Origin: Allorhizobium paknamense
GTDB lineage: Bacteria > Pseudomonadota > Alphaproteobacteria > Rhizobiales > Rhizobiaceae
Length of the DNA stretch: 64,000 bases
Reading direction: 5' to 3'
NCBI RefSeq assembly: GCF_030815125.1
Contig: NZ_JAUSWH010000016.1
Coordinates: 62,001-126,000 of the forward strand
Made by a program: the position numbers and the translations under genes. Under the pieces are notes generated by a model. The model ran no database searches, was not told where the DNA came from, and worked only from the letters and a program-made list of their open reading frames with translations. Below are positions 44,798 to 53,961 of the stretch, one piece after another (within the stretch, counting starts at the first letter, position 1; each line of letters starts with the position of its first letter).

Positions 44798-46312
44798 ATG
44801 TCCACCTTTCAAGACAATCTTGCCAGGGCCGAGGCCTATCTCAGGAAGTTCCAGGGCGGTGTGAAGAACCGTATCGGCGGCGAAGACTGTGACGCGCTGG
44901 ACGGCAGCAGTTTCGAAACCATCTCACCGGTCGATCTGAAGGTGCTGGCGAAGGTGGCGCAGGGTAAGGCCGCCGACATCGACCTCGCGGCACGGGCTGC
45001 GAAGGATGCCTTTGCCGAGTGGGCGGCGATGCCGGGTGAAGCGCGAAAGAAGCTCTTGCACAAGATTGCCGATGCCATCGTTGCGCGGTCGGAGGAAATT
45101 GCATTCGTCGAATGCATGGATACCGGACAATCGCTGAAATTCATGGCCAAGGCCGCCCTGCGTGGTGCGGAAAACTTCCGGTTTTTCGCAGACCGGGCGC
45201 CTGAGGCGCGGGATGGCAGGTCCCTGCGCGCGCCGGGCCAGGTCAATATGACGACCCGTGTTCCGATCGGTCCGGTGGGTGTAATCACGCCCTGGAACAC
45301 GCCTTTCATGCTGTCCACCTGGAAGATTGCACCAGCGCTGGCCGCCGGTTGCACCATCGTTCACAAACCTGCCGAATTTTCGCCGCTGACGGCGCGGTTG
45401 TTGGTGGAGATTGCCGAAGAGGCGGGATTGCCGAAGGGTGTCTGGAACCTCGTTAACGGTCTGGGCGAAGATGCGGGCAAGGCATTGACCGAACATCCGC
45501 TGATCAAGGCCATTGGCTTTGTCGGTGAAAGCCGCACCGGCTCGATGATCATGAAACAGGGTGCCGATACGCTGAAGCGGGTGCATTTCGAGCTTGGCGG
45601 CAAAAACCCGGTCGTGGTGTTTGCCGATGCCGATCTGGAGCGTGCCGCCGACGCTGCCGTCTTCATGATCTACTCGCTGAATGGTGAACGCTGCACCTCT
45701 TCTTCCCGCCTGCTGGTGGAAGAGGGCATCTATGACAGGTTCACCGCCCTGGTTGCCGAAAAGGCCAAGCGCATCAAGGTCGGTCATCCGCTCGATCCGG
45801 AAACGGTCGTCGGCCCGCTGATCCATCCGGTGCACGAGAAGAAGGTGCTGCACTATATCGAGATCGGCCGTTCCGAAGGCGCTAAAGTGGCCGCAGGTGG
45901 CGAGAAATTCGCCGGTCCCGGCGGTGGCTGCTATGTCTCTCCCACCCTGTTTACCGGCGCCAACAACCGGATGCGCATCGCCCAGGAAGAGATTTTCGGG
46001 CCGGTGCTGACCGCCATTCCCTTCAAGGACGAGGATGAGGCGCTGGCGCTGGTCAATGACGTCCAATATGGGCTGACCGGCTATCTCTGGACTGCGGATG
46101 TCACCCGCGCCTTCCGTTTCACCGACCAGATGGAAGCAGGAATGATCTGGGTGAATTCGGAAAATGTTCGCCATTTGCCGACCCCGTTCGGCGGCGTCAA
46201 GAATTCCGGGATCGGCCGCGACGGCGGCGACTGGTCCTTCGATTTCTACATGGAAACCAAGAATATCGCATTCGCGACCAAGCCGCACGCCATTCAGAAG
46301 CTGGGCGGTTGA
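44798..46312 (+). CDS. hpaE: 5-carboxymethyl-2-hydroxymuconate semialdehyde dehydrogenase
   Basis: NAD-dependent oxidation of the ring-cleavage semialdehyde to 5-carboxymethyl-2-hydroxymuconate. A 504-residue ALDH: TPWNTPFML, the catalytic Glu in FELGGKNP and the catalytic Cys in NGERCTSSSR. The ATG at 44798 is preferred because a ggaga ribosome binding site lies 5 nt before it; an in-frame ATG at 44786 is the alternative. The C-terminal WVNSENVRHLPTPFGG segment is typical of the HpaE/HpcC group. It is followed 26 nt later by hpaD. Confidence 0.95.
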   Translation: MSTFQDNLARAEAYLRKFQGGVKNRIGGEDCDALDGSSFETISPVDLKVLAKVAQGKAADIDLAARAAKDAFAEWAAMPGEARKKLLHKIADAIVARSEEIAFVECMDTGQSLKFMAKAALRGAENFRFFADRAPEARDGRSLRAPGQVNMTTRVPIGPVGVITPWNTPFMLSTWKIAPALAAGCTIVHKPAEFSPLTARLLVEIAEEAGLPKGVWNLVNGLGEDAGKALTEHPLIKAIGFVGESRTGSMIMKQGADTLKRVHFELGGKNPVVVFADADLERAADAAVFMIYSLNGERCTSSSRLLVEEGIYDRFTALVAEKAKRIKVGHPLDPETVVGPLIHPVHEKKVLHYIEIGRSEGAKVAAGGEKFAGPGGGCYVSPTLFTGANNRMRIAQEEIFGPVLTAIPFKDEDEALALVNDVQYGLTGYLWTADVTRAFRFTDQMEAGMIWVNSENVRHLPTPFGGVKNSGIGRDGGDWSFDFYMETKNIAFATKPHAIQKLGG

Positions 46313-46338
46313 TCGATCTATCCGGAGGAGACCAAGAC

Positions 46339-47319
46339 ATGCCCGTGCCCACACCAAACCTTCATCCGCCCTTCAACATCCTTCGCCTGAGCCATGTCGA
46401 GTTCGGTGTGAAAGATCTTGCCCGGTCGCGCGCCTTTTATGTCGATACGCTTGGCCTGCAGGTGACCGACGAGGACAAGGATGCGATCTATCTGCGCGCC
46501 ATGGAAGAGCGCGGTCATCATTGCATCGTGCTGCGCCAGAGCACGGAATCGGTGGCCCGCGACCTTGGCTTCAAGGTGTTTTCCGAGGAGGATCTCGATA
46601 AGGCGGAGCATTTCTTCAAAGCCAGGGGTCTGCCGGTGGAATGGGTCGAGCGGCCCTATCAGTCGCGCACCTTCCGCACCCGCGATCCGCATGGCACGCC
46701 GCTGGAATTCTATTCCAGGATGGACCGCCTGCCGCCGATCCACCAGCAATATGCGCTTTATCGGGGCGTCAAGCCGCTGCGGATCGATCATTTCAACTGC
46801 TTCTCACCGGATGTCGATGCCTCTGTCGCCTTCTACAACGAGCTTGGCTTTCGGGTGACGGAATATACGGAAGACGAGGAAAGCGGTAAGCTCTGGGCGG
46901 CCTGGACACACCGCAAGGGCGGCGTCCATGATATCGCCTTCACCAATGGCACGGGTCCGCGCCTGCATCACACGGCCTTCTGGGTGCCGACCCCGCTCAA
47001 CATCATCGATCTTCTCGACCTGATGTCCACCACCGGCTGGGTCGCCAATATCGAGCGCGGACCGGGCCGCCACGGCATTTCCAACGCCTTCTTCCTCTAC
47101 ATTCTCGATCCGGATGGCCACCGTATCGAGATCTACTGCTCGGATTACCAGACGGTCGATCCCGATCTGGAGCCGATCAAGTGGGATCTGAAAGACCCGC
47201 AGCGCCAGACGCTCTGGGGGGCGCCTGCTCCCCGATCATGGTTCGAGCATGGCAGCCTGTTTGAGGGCGTTGGTCCGAAGGCGTCCGCCCTTACGGCCCA
47301 GCCGATCATCGCGCCCTGA
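46339..47319 (+). CDS. hpaD: 3,4-dihydroxyphenylacetate 2,3-dioxygenase
   Basis: Opens the ring of homoprotocatechuate next to the hydroxyls. The 326-residue protein has two vicinal-oxygen-chelate domains. Metal ligands are visible in the second: His in RIDHFNCFSPD, His in RLHHTAFW and Glu in HRIEIYCSDY. This vicinal-oxygen-chelate type differs from the shorter HpaD/HpcB of E. coli and resembles the Fe/Mn enzymes of Brevibacterium and Arthrobacter. A ggaggag site 9 nt upstream fixes the ATG at 46339. Confidence 0.93.
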   Translation: MPVPTPNLHPPFNILRLSHVEFGVKDLARSRAFYVDTLGLQVTDEDKDAIYLRAMEERGHHCIVLRQSTESVARDLGFKVFSEEDLDKAEHFFKARGLPVEWVERPYQSRTFRTRDPHGTPLEFYSRMDRLPPIHQQYALYRGVKPLRIDHFNCFSPDVDASVAFYNELGFRVTEYTEDEESGKLWAAWTHRKGGVHDIAFTNGTGPRLHHTAFWVPTPLNIIDLLDLMSTTGWVANIERGPGRHGISNAFFLYILDPDGHRIEIYCSDYQTVDPDLEPIKWDLKDPQRQTLWGAPAPRSWFEHGSLFEGVGPKASALTAQPIIAP

Positions 47320-47380
47320 GCGTCGTCAGCACGATGGGTCGCTGCCAGCGACCCCTCTTTCCGCCAGAAGGAGTTGCACC

Positions 47381-48253
47381 ATGTCCCATCCACGGTTTTT
47401 AGGTTTCAGCCGGTCTGACGGCAGCAAGGGTTACGGCCTGGTCAGCGGTGACGGAGTCATCGATCTTTCGGCCCGTCATGGCGCGCGCTATCCGACCCTG
47501 CGAGAGGTGATCGAGGCGGATGCGCTCGTGCAACTGGCGCGGGACCATGCGGATCAAGCACCGGATATCGCGCTATCGGAGGTGACATTCGAGATCCCGA
47601 TCCCCGCGCCGGAAAAGATCATCTGCGTCGGGGTGAATTTTCCCGACCGCAACGAGGAATACAAGGATGGGCAGGCGGCGCCTTCCAATCCCTCGCTGTT
47701 CATCCGCTTTCCCCGTTCCTTTACCGGGCACGGCCAGCCGCTGATCCGGCCCCCGGAAAGCCCGCAACTCGATTATGAAGGCGAGATCGTTATCGTGATC
47801 GGCAAGCAGGGCCGCCGCATCAGCGAGGTGGATGCGCTTTCCCATATCGCGGCGCTGTCGCTCTGCAACGAAGGCACGATCCGCGACTGGGTGCGCCATG
47901 CGAAATTCAACGTCACCCAGGGCAAGAATTTCGACCGCACCGGCTCGATCGGCCCCTGGCTCGTTCCCTTCACCGATGAAAGCCAGTTGACCGATATCAA
48001 GCTGGAAACCCGCGTCAATGGCGAGGTGCGCCAGTTCGACCGCACGAGCCGGATGATTTTCTCCTTTCGCAAGATCATCAATTACATCTCCACCTTCACC
48101 ACGCTGGTGCCGGGTGATGTCATCGTCTGTGGCACCCCGACCGGGGCTGGTGCGCGCTTCGATCCGCCGATCTGGCTGAAGCCGGGTGATGTGGTCGAGG
48201 TCAAGGCCGAAGGTCTCGGCATCCTCAGCAACACCATCGAAGACGAGGCATGA
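47381..48253 (+). CDS. hpaG: fumarylacetoacetate-hydrolase-family decarboxylase/isomerase of the Hpa pathway
   Basis: Expected to decarboxylate 5-oxopent-3-ene-1,2,5-tricarboxylate and isomerise the product to 2-oxohept-3-ene-1,7-dioate. The 290-residue protein has one FAH domain: ICVGVNFPDRNEEYKD, the metal-ligand Glu residues in LDYEGEIVIVIGK, and CGTPTGAGARF with WLKPGDVVEVKAEGLG at the end. E. coli HpaG has two fused FAH domains (about 430 residues), so this is a single-domain version. The ATG at 47381 follows an agaaggag site. It overlaps no neighbour, and hpaH starts 1 nt after its stop. Confidence 0.88.
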   Translation: MSHPRFLGFSRSDGSKGYGLVSGDGVIDLSARHGARYPTLREVIEADALVQLARDHADQAPDIALSEVTFEIPIPAPEKIICVGVNFPDRNEEYKDGQAAPSNPSLFIRFPRSFTGHGQPLIRPPESPQLDYEGEIVIVIGKQGRRISEVDALSHIAALSLCNEGTIRDWVRHAKFNVTQGKNFDRTGSIGPWLVPFTDESQLTDIKLETRVNGEVRQFDRTSRMIFSFRKIINYISTFTTLVPGDVIVCGTPTGAGARFDPPIWLKPGDVVEVKAEGLGILSNTIEDEA

Positions 48254-48254
48254 C

Positions 48255-49058
48255 ATGTTGAGCCCCGAGCAGATTGAAGCCGCAGCGGTAAAGCTTGACG
48301 AGGCAGAGCGGACCCGCATCCAAACCGGCCTGTTGTCGCTCGCCCATCCCGGTTTCGGCATGGACGATGCCTATGCCATTCAGGGTGCCTGGGTGAAGAA
48401 GAAGATTGCCGCCGGGCGCAGGGTGATCGGCTGGAAGATCGGGCTGACGTCGAAGGCCATGCAATATGCACTGAACATCGACATCCCAGACTCCGGCGTG
48501 TTGTTCGACGACATGGTGTTCGAGGACGGAGCGACCGTGCCGAAGGATCGCTTCATCCAGCCGCGCATCGAGGCGGAGATTGCCTTTATCATGAAGGCTC
48601 CGCTGAAAGGACCGGGTGTAACGGTGTTCGACGTGCTGAACGCTACCGATTACGTGACGCCTGCGCTGGAAATTCTCGACACCCGCATTCTGCGGGTCGA
48701 TCCGGAGACTAAAAAGACCCGGACCGTGTTCGATACCATCTCGGATAATGCCGCCAATGCGGGCATCGTCACCGGCGGACGCGCCGTGCGGCCGGACCAG
48801 ATCGACATGCGCTGGATGGGGGCGATTGTTTCCCGCAATGCCGAGGTCGAGGAAACCGGTCTGGGCGCCGGGGTGCTCAACCAACCGGCGCGCGGCATTG
48901 CCTGGCTCGCCAATCGGTTGGCGCAGTATGGCGATGGCATCGAGGCAGGGCAGATCGTATTGGCGGGCTCTTTCATCCGGCCCATAGAAGCACGGCACGG
49001 CGATACGATCCTGGGTGATTTCGGGCCTTACGGCTCGGTCAGCCTCTATTTTGAATAG
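48255..49058 (+). CDS. hpaH: 2-oxo-hept-4-ene-1,7-dioate hydratase
   Basis: Adds water to 2-oxo-hept-4-ene-1,7-dioate, giving 4-hydroxy-2-oxoheptanedioate. A 267-residue member of the hydratase/decarboxylase (MhpD/HpcG) family: GWKIGLTSKAMQ, PRIEAEIAFIM with the metal-binding Glu residues, and LAGSFIRPIEARHGD near the C-terminus. Length matches the family. The ATG at 48255 lies right after the hpaG stop, so translation is probably coupled. Confidence 0.95.
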   Translation: MLSPEQIEAAAVKLDEAERTRIQTGLLSLAHPGFGMDDAYAIQGAWVKKKIAAGRRVIGWKIGLTSKAMQYALNIDIPDSGVLFDDMVFEDGATVPKDRFIQPRIEAEIAFIMKAPLKGPGVTVFDVLNATDYVTPALEILDTRILRVDPETKKTRTVFDTISDNAANAGIVTGGRAVRPDQIDMRWMGAIVSRNAEVEETGLGAGVLNQPARGIAWLANRLAQYGDGIEAGQIVLAGSFIRPIEARHGDTILGDFGPYGSVSLYFE

Positions 49059-49068
49059 GGAAAAAGCA

Positions 49069-49875
49069 ATGCCCGCACCGCGCAATCTCTTCAAGCAGGG
49101 TCTGAGGGAAGGCCGCCTGCAAATCGGTCTCTGGCAGGCACTGGGCAGCCCGAACACGGTGGAAATCTGCGCCGGCGTTGGTTACGACTGGCTGCTGCTC
49201 GATGCCGAACACGGGCCGAGCGATGTGCCGCGTCTGGCCGAGCAATTGCGCGCCATGCGCGGCTCTGCCTCGCAGGCCATCATCCGTCCGCCGGTCGGCG
49301 AGACCTGGATGGTCAAGCAGATGCTCGACATCGGTGCGCAGACCCTGCTGATCCCGATGGTGCATGATGCTGAAACCGCTGCTGCCATGGTAAGCGCCGT
49401 GCGTTATCCGCCGCATGGGATGCGTGGCGTGGGAGCGGCGCTTGCGCGGGCCTCCGATTTCAACCGTATTACAGATTATCTGCCTACCGCCAATGACGAG
49501 ATCTGCCTGCTGGTGCAGGCGGAAAGCAGGGTGGCGGTCGATAACCTCGAAGCGATTTGCGCGGTGGATGGTGTGGATGGCATTTTCATTGGCCCTGCCG
49601 ATCTTGCAGCCGATATGGGCCATCTCGGCAGGCCAGGCGCCCCGGAGGTGGTCAGCGTCGTGGAGGCGGCCATCGCCCGCATCACCGCCTGCGGCAAGGC
49701 GGCAGGCATTCTGATCGGCGATCTGGGCCTTGCCCGGCGCTACGCCGATCTGGGTGCAAGCTTTGTCGGCATCGGCAATGATGTCGGCCTTCTGGCAAAT
49801 GGAGCGGCCAAGCTGCTGAAGGATTTTCGCGAAGCGCAGCCTGCTGTACCTGCGGGCAATGTAGGGGTCTATTGA
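49069..49875 (+). CDS. hpaI: 4-hydroxy-2-oxoheptanedioate aldolase
   Basis: Class II retro-aldol cleavage of 4-hydroxy-2-oxoheptanedioate to pyruvate and succinate semialdehyde, the last step of the pathway. The 268-residue product has the HpaI/HpcH signatures: GLWQALGSP, LLLDAEHGPSD with the catalytic His, the metal-ligand Glu in VQAESRVAV, and IGPADLAADMG with the metal Asp. The ATG at 49069 comes 10 nt after hpaH. It is the last gene of the hpaFEDGHI run. Confidence 0.95.
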   Translation: MPAPRNLFKQGLREGRLQIGLWQALGSPNTVEICAGVGYDWLLLDAEHGPSDVPRLAEQLRAMRGSASQAIIRPPVGETWMVKQMLDIGAQTLLIPMVHDAETAAAMVSAVRYPPHGMRGVGAALARASDFNRITDYLPTANDEICLLVQAESRVAVDNLEAICAVDGVDGIFIGPADLAADMGHLGRPGAPEVVSVVEAAIARITACGKAAGILIGDLGLARRYADLGASFVGIGNDVGLLANGAAKLLKDFREAQPAVPAGNVGVY

Positions 49876-49965
49876 GGAAGGACACGTTTTGTCCGACTGT
49901 TGTGGACAGACGTGCGGTCATCGACATGCGCAATGTCTGCCGGGATAAAGCGGAAAGTATGACCA

Positions 49966-50913
49966 GTGAAGCTTGAGAGGTTTTCGGATCTGGTGCTCAG
50001 ATTGACGGCGTCTGCCGTCGATATGTCGCCGGCTGATTTCCGCCAGCGCATGGTCGCCTTGCTGGGAGAGGCTGTCGATTTCGACGCAGCCTGGTGGGGC
50101 TGGTCTTCCTTTGCCGGAAACAAGGTCAACATCGTCAATTCCGGTCGCTATCGAATGCCCCCGGAATTCGAGGCCGCAGCCAAAGCCGTCGCGCCCATTG
50201 ATCCCTTCATTCGCCATGGCCGCAATCTTCCGGTCTTTGCGCTCACGCTGACACCGAGGGAGGCGGCGGTTTCCGAAGACTATCTGGCTTTTTCAGAGCG
50301 TTTCGGCATTGCCACAATGATGAATGGTCACTGCCGTCTCGATCAGTCCTCGGCCTATCATTTCTTCATGTCGATTTATCGCGGGCCGGAGCGCCCGGTT
50401 TTTGAAACGCAGGATGCCGCCAACTTCGAGATCATCCTGCGTCATCTCGAGCAGGGTCTGTCGCTGTCGGTCCGCACCGAGCTTCGCGCTCGCGCCGGAC
50501 GAAACGGCGAAGCGGCCCTTTTCGATGAGGATGTGCAGATTGTGCGCGCAACCCCCGGTTTCGATGCCATGCTGGAGACGGAAGGTCTTTCCAGTCGGCG
50601 GGCGGCAGCGCTTTTGAAGCAGATTGTGCGACAGGGTGGCCACCATCGCGGTCGAAATCTCGTGCTGGAGGCCGAAACCTACAAGCCCGGATTGACCTTC
50701 GTGCGCTTGGCTCGGCTGGCCCTTTGGCATCGCCTGTCCGTTCAGGAACGCCGTGTGGCGGAAAAGCTGATCGCTGGTGCGTCAGCACGACAGATCTCCG
50801 AAGCCTTCGGCGTATCCTCCAACACTGTGCGTAATCAGATCGCCTCAATATATCGTAGGCTGGAGGTCAAAACCAGAATTGAGCTTTTGCAGCGGCTTTC
50901 AGGCGAAACATAG
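49966..50913 (+). CDS. LuxR-type helix-turn-helix regulator
   Basis: A 315-residue regulator starting with GTG after a cggaaag ribosome binding site. Its C-terminal 60 residues are a LuxR/GerE DNA-binding domain: LSVQERRVAEKLIAGASARQ, then ISEAFGVSSNTVRNQIASIY and RRLEVKTRIELL. The N-terminal region (about 1-180) has no recognisable autoinducer-binding Trp/Asp pattern and is more likely an orphan sensory domain. It is 90 nt after hpaI and precedes the MFS/HDAC-like pair, so it may control either group. Confidence 0.88.
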   Translation: MKLERFSDLVLRLTASAVDMSPADFRQRMVALLGEAVDFDAAWWGWSSFAGNKVNIVNSGRYRMPPEFEAAAKAVAPIDPFIRHGRNLPVFALTLTPREAAVSEDYLAFSERFGIATMMNGHCRLDQSSAYHFFMSIYRGPERPVFETQDAANFEIILRHLEQGLSLSVRTELRARAGRNGEAALFDEDVQIVRATPGFDAMLETEGLSSRRAAALLKQIVRQGGHHRGRNLVLEAETYKPGLTFVRLARLALWHRLSVQERRVAEKLIAGASARQISEAFGVSSNTVRNQIASIYRRLEVKTRIELLQRLSGET

Positions 50914-51286
50914 TAGGTTTGCACCATATCTGTTGCGCTGATTCCGATCAAAACTTCCCCTAACAAAAGATAAAGTCAGGGGAATGACAAAGATGGGATA
51001 TCAACAAGACTGCACATCGTCGTAGCGTATGAGCGGCTTTGCGGCCTATCCGCTCGCAGGTAAACCGCCTGGAAAGCGTTGATTGCGGTGTGCAAGCCTG
51101 TTCGGCCGCAGTCGGACGGGTAACGGCAGCTTATGACCTTCCATCGCTGCACCGCTGTTGCGTGTGCCTTTCCGCGCGCTTGCGCAGACAGTCTTTGCCG
51201 TCCCGATTTTACCCCGTGAGCATGGACGGCGTCGAGCGATTACGCTTGTCCTGAAATAAGTTCAACAACATAAAGGGGAATGTTTC
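50914..51286. other. Intergenic region with a possible operator
   Basis: 373 bases without a convincing gene. At 50955-50984 there is a dyad, ttcccct-N16-aggggaa, about 40 nt after the LuxR stop. It could be that regulator's binding site or part of a terminator. The remaining sequence shows nothing recognisable. Confidence 0.5.
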
Positions 51287-52459
51287 ATGTCGCTTAAGTT
51301 GTATAATCTTTCGCCCGGCTTGCTGCTGGCCATTGTCGTGCATGCGGCCGTCGCGCCCGTGGTCTTGCTGACGGCACCTGCCATGGCGGCGCAATATGGC
51401 GGGCAGTTCGGATTCGGGGCGGGTCAGATCGGCTTCCTGTTTTCCACTGAGCTCGCCGCCATGAGCCTTGCCACGCTTCCGGCCTATTATTGGCAAAAGC
51501 GCTGGAACTGGAAAAACGTGGCGCTTGCCGCAACGCTTTTGTTCATTGCGGCCAATATCGCCTCTGCCTTTGCAACGAGCTATGTTTCGCTGCTGATCCT
51601 ACGCTTTCTGTCCGCCTTCGGCGGAGGAACACTGATGGTACTTGGTCTCGCAAGCGTTGTTCTCAGCAATCAGCGGGATCGGGTTTACGGATTATGGGTC
51701 TGTGGGCAGCTGGTGATCGGTGCCATCGGCCTCTGGGTTCTTCCGGGACTTTTTCAGCGCTACGGCCTGTCTGTTCTCTATGTCGGCCTCGCCGCGCTCA
51801 TGACGCTGGCATTGCCACTGGCGCGCTGCTACCCCGCCAATCTGGAGCGTAAGGATGACCTACGGCGCAAGCAAACGTCTGCGGCAGTGCGCAAGCGTGC
51901 GGCCATCAGCATTCTGGGATTGTTGAGTTTCTATATCGGCCTCAGCGGTGTTTGGACCTTTATTGGCTCGATTGCCAGTGCCGCCGGGATCGACGCAGCG
52001 AAGACCGGCGAACTGCTGTCGATAGCCACCATTTTTGGCATTGTCGGCTCGCTGGCGGCCACCGGCATCGGCAGCCGCATTGCGCGCAGCGTCTCACTCC
52101 TGGCCGGTTACGCCATCATGACCGGCTCTATCCTGCTGCTTTTCGATAGGCCGGAATTTTTGCGCTTTGCCATCGCGGCTTGCGCTTTCAAGTTCGTCTG
52201 GACCTTCGTTCTACCCTTCATTCTGGGTACGATTTCCGATCAGGATCAAGACGGCCGGTTGATGAATACCGCCAATCTTGCCGTCGGCGGCGGTCTGGCC
52301 ATCGGGCCAGCGGTTGCCGGGCAAATTCTTGAGGCGGGCGGCGGGTTTTCGACGATGCTCGGCTTCAGCGCTATCGCCACCGTTCTTTCCTGTGCAGGCA
52401 TATTTGCCGCCCACCTTTCCCAGACAAAAAACACTGTTGCCGAGAAAGTACCCGCATGA
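51287..52459 (+). CDS. MFS transporter
   Basis: A 390-residue integral membrane protein with about 12 hydrophobic helices in two halves joined by a charged loop near residue 190 (LERKDDLRRKQ). The overall pattern fits the major facilitator superfamily; RFLSAFGGGTLMVLG and the second-half repeats are typical. The substrate is not readable. It overlaps the next gene, an HDAC-like amidohydrolase, by 4 nt (ATGA), indicating a two-gene unit in which an imported compound may be deacylated. Confidence 0.88.
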   Translation: MSLKLYNLSPGLLLAIVVHAAVAPVVLLTAPAMAAQYGGQFGFGAGQIGFLFSTELAAMSLATLPAYYWQKRWNWKNVALAATLLFIAANIASAFATSYVSLLILRFLSAFGGGTLMVLGLASVVLSNQRDRVYGLWVCGQLVIGAIGLWVLPGLFQRYGLSVLYVGLAALMTLALPLARCYPANLERKDDLRRKQTSAAVRKRAAISILGLLSFYIGLSGVWTFIGSIASAAGIDAAKTGELLSIATIFGIVGSLAATGIGSRIARSVSLLAGYAIMTGSILLLFDRPEFLRFAIAACAFKFVWTFVLPFILGTISDQDQDGRLMNTANLAVGGGLAIGPAVAGQILEAGGGFSTMLGFSAIATVLSCAGIFAAHLSQTKNTVAEKVPA

Positions 52460-53565
52460 CACGTCGTACCGCATTCTATACCGATGAACTGACATTCTGG
52501 CATCACAGCGGGCCGCATGTCGTGACACTGCCAGCCGGGGGCTGGGTTCAGGTTCCCAATGGAGCAGGCCTGGCGGAGTCTCCCGAAAGCAAGCGCCGGT
52601 TGAAAAACCTGCTGACTGTGTCGGGGCTTGAGACGAAGCTGATTGTTCGAACCGCGCCGCCGCTCGAAAGGGAGGATCTGCTGCGGGTTCATCCTGCCGC
52701 CTATCTCGATGGCTTGAAGGAATTGAGCGATCTCGGCCACGGCTACGCCGGACCGTCTGCGCCCATCGGCCCCGGAAGCTATGAAATTGCCTGCCTTTCG
52801 GCGGGCCTTGCCACCGCCGCGCTGGACGCCGTTGTCATGGGCGAGATTGACAATGCCTATTCCCTGTCACGCCCACCGGGGCATCATTGCCTGCCCGATC
52901 AGGCTATGGGCTTCTGCTTTCTGGCCAATATCGCCCTTGCTATCGAAACCGTGAAGGCCCGGCGCGGGCTCGGCCGGGTTGCGGTTGTCGATTGGGATGT
53001 GCATCACGGCAACGGCACCCAGAAGATCTATGAGGAGAGAGGGGACGTGCTGACCATCTCGCTTCACCAGGAAAACTGCTTTCCACCCGGCTATTCAGGG
53101 GTGGAGGACAGAGGGATTGGCGCAGGCCTTGGCACGAATATCAACATTCCGCTTCCGGCGGGCTCCGGCCACACCACCTATCTTCGGGCGCTGGAGACAA
53201 TCGTGGTGCCGGCGCTCGAAAGCTTCCGGCCTGAGGTTATCATCGTCGCCTGTGGTTTCGATGCCAGCGCTCTGGACCCCTTGGCGCGTATGCAGCTTCA
53301 CAGCGACTCCTACAGGGAGATGATCCGTCTCATGCGCCAAGCGGCAGAGCGGCTGTGCGGTGGCAAGCTGCTTGCCGTCCACGAAGGTGGCTATTCCGAA
53401 GCTTACGTACCCTTTTGCGGCCTCGCGACCATCGAGGAAATGTCGGGCCATCGCACCGAGGTCATCGATCCGCTGCTCGACTTCATGATACTGCAACAGC
53501 CGGGAGAAAAAACGCAGGCGAGTCAGGATAACTGGGTGGACGATCTCGCCAAACTATTTGCATGA
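52456..53565 (+). CDS. class II histone deacetylase-like amidohydrolase
   Basis: A 369-residue Zn-dependent amidohydrolase of the arginase/deacetylase fold. The tandem catalytic His are in RPPGHH, the Zn ligands in VDWDVHHGNG (Asp and His) and CGFDAS (Asp), and the C-terminal EGGYSEAY motif is conserved. The size equals that of the bacterial HDAC-like amidohydrolase of strain FB188. Bacterial members deacetylate small molecules such as acetylpolyamines or other acetylamides. Translational coupling to an MFS transporter and a location in an aromatic catabolic island suggest a small acetylated or amide substrate, but this is inference. Confidence 0.92.
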   Translation: MTRRTAFYTDELTFWHHSGPHVVTLPAGGWVQVPNGAGLAESPESKRRLKNLLTVSGLETKLIVRTAPPLEREDLLRVHPAAYLDGLKELSDLGHGYAGPSAPIGPGSYEIACLSAGLATAALDAVVMGEIDNAYSLSRPPGHHCLPDQAMGFCFLANIALAIETVKARRGLGRVAVVDWDVHHGNGTQKIYEERGDVLTISLHQENCFPPGYSGVEDRGIGAGLGTNINIPLPAGSGHTTYLRALETIVVPALESFRPEVIIVACGFDASALDPLARMQLHSDSYREMIRLMRQAAERLCGGKLLAVHEGGYSEAYVPFCGLATIEEMSGHRTEVIDPLLDFMILQQPGEKTQASQDNWVDDLAKLFA

Positions 53566-53574
53566 GTCATCCGT

Positions 53575-53616
53575 GAGAGTCTGTCAGGTTCAGAACCAGA
53601 CAGCTCTCGCTTTTCT
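53575..53616 (+). terminator. Probable terminator of the MFS/HDAC-like unit
   Basis: Stem gagagtctgtc against gacagctctc (one bulged base), 13-nt loop, followed by gcttttctt. It lies 10 nt after the HDAC-like stop codon and is part of a repeat unit. Confidence 0.55.
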
Positions 53617-53668
53617 TGATTTCGTTTGTCTTTCCGGGAAACCGGCAACCACTTTTCCCTGACACACC
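53575..53668. repeat. Intergenic repeat, inverted pair flanking the AraC gene, left copy
   Basis: Contains tttcgtttgtctttccggg and ends ttttccctgacacac. The right copy at 54920-55017 is the same element in opposite orientation. It resembles Agrobacterium/Rhizobium mosaic repeats. Confidence 0.65.
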
Positions 53669-53740
53669 CAATGCTGATAGTCCTCGCGAACACGATGATG
53701 TCTGGAAGGATCTTGTCCGTGTGGCCCTGAATCTTTTATG

Positions 53741-53863
53741 CCAAGGCTCGAAGATGCGTCAGCCTCCTCGCCTTGAAGAGATTTCGAATATCTCAAATGC
53801 ATCAGGGACTTGAGATATTCGAAAATGGAATACGAACTGCCATCTTCAATGACCCTTCGTATT
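53741..53863. repeat. 123-bp dispersed repeat, copy 2
   Basis: Same order of elements as 36240-36362: ccaaggctcgaagatg, the paired tttcgaatatctcaa / ttgagatattcgaaa arms, and a final cttcgtat. The second hairpin is less well preserved here. Confidence 0.8.
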
Positions 53864-53961
53864 ACGCCGCCGCCATTCGCAAAATGTGGTGACAGTTTTG
53901 TAAAAGCCTGTTTAGTTAACATGCGTATTATTGCGTTGCCCGGCTTTGGGAGGAGGCGGAC

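Larger units (their letters stand above)
53566..53961. other. Intergenic region with terminator and repeats
   Basis: 396 bases without a gene. It holds a terminator-like hairpin at 53575-53616, the repeat unit at 53575-53668 that includes it, the second copy of the 123-bp repeat at 53741-53863, and the leader of the AraC gene with a ggaggagg ribosome binding site. Confidence 0.75.

Noticed and set aside
51039..51254. 71-codon open frame before the MFS gene
   Set aside because: No ribosome binding site, no recognisable domain and Cys/Arg-rich composition typical of a chance frame.
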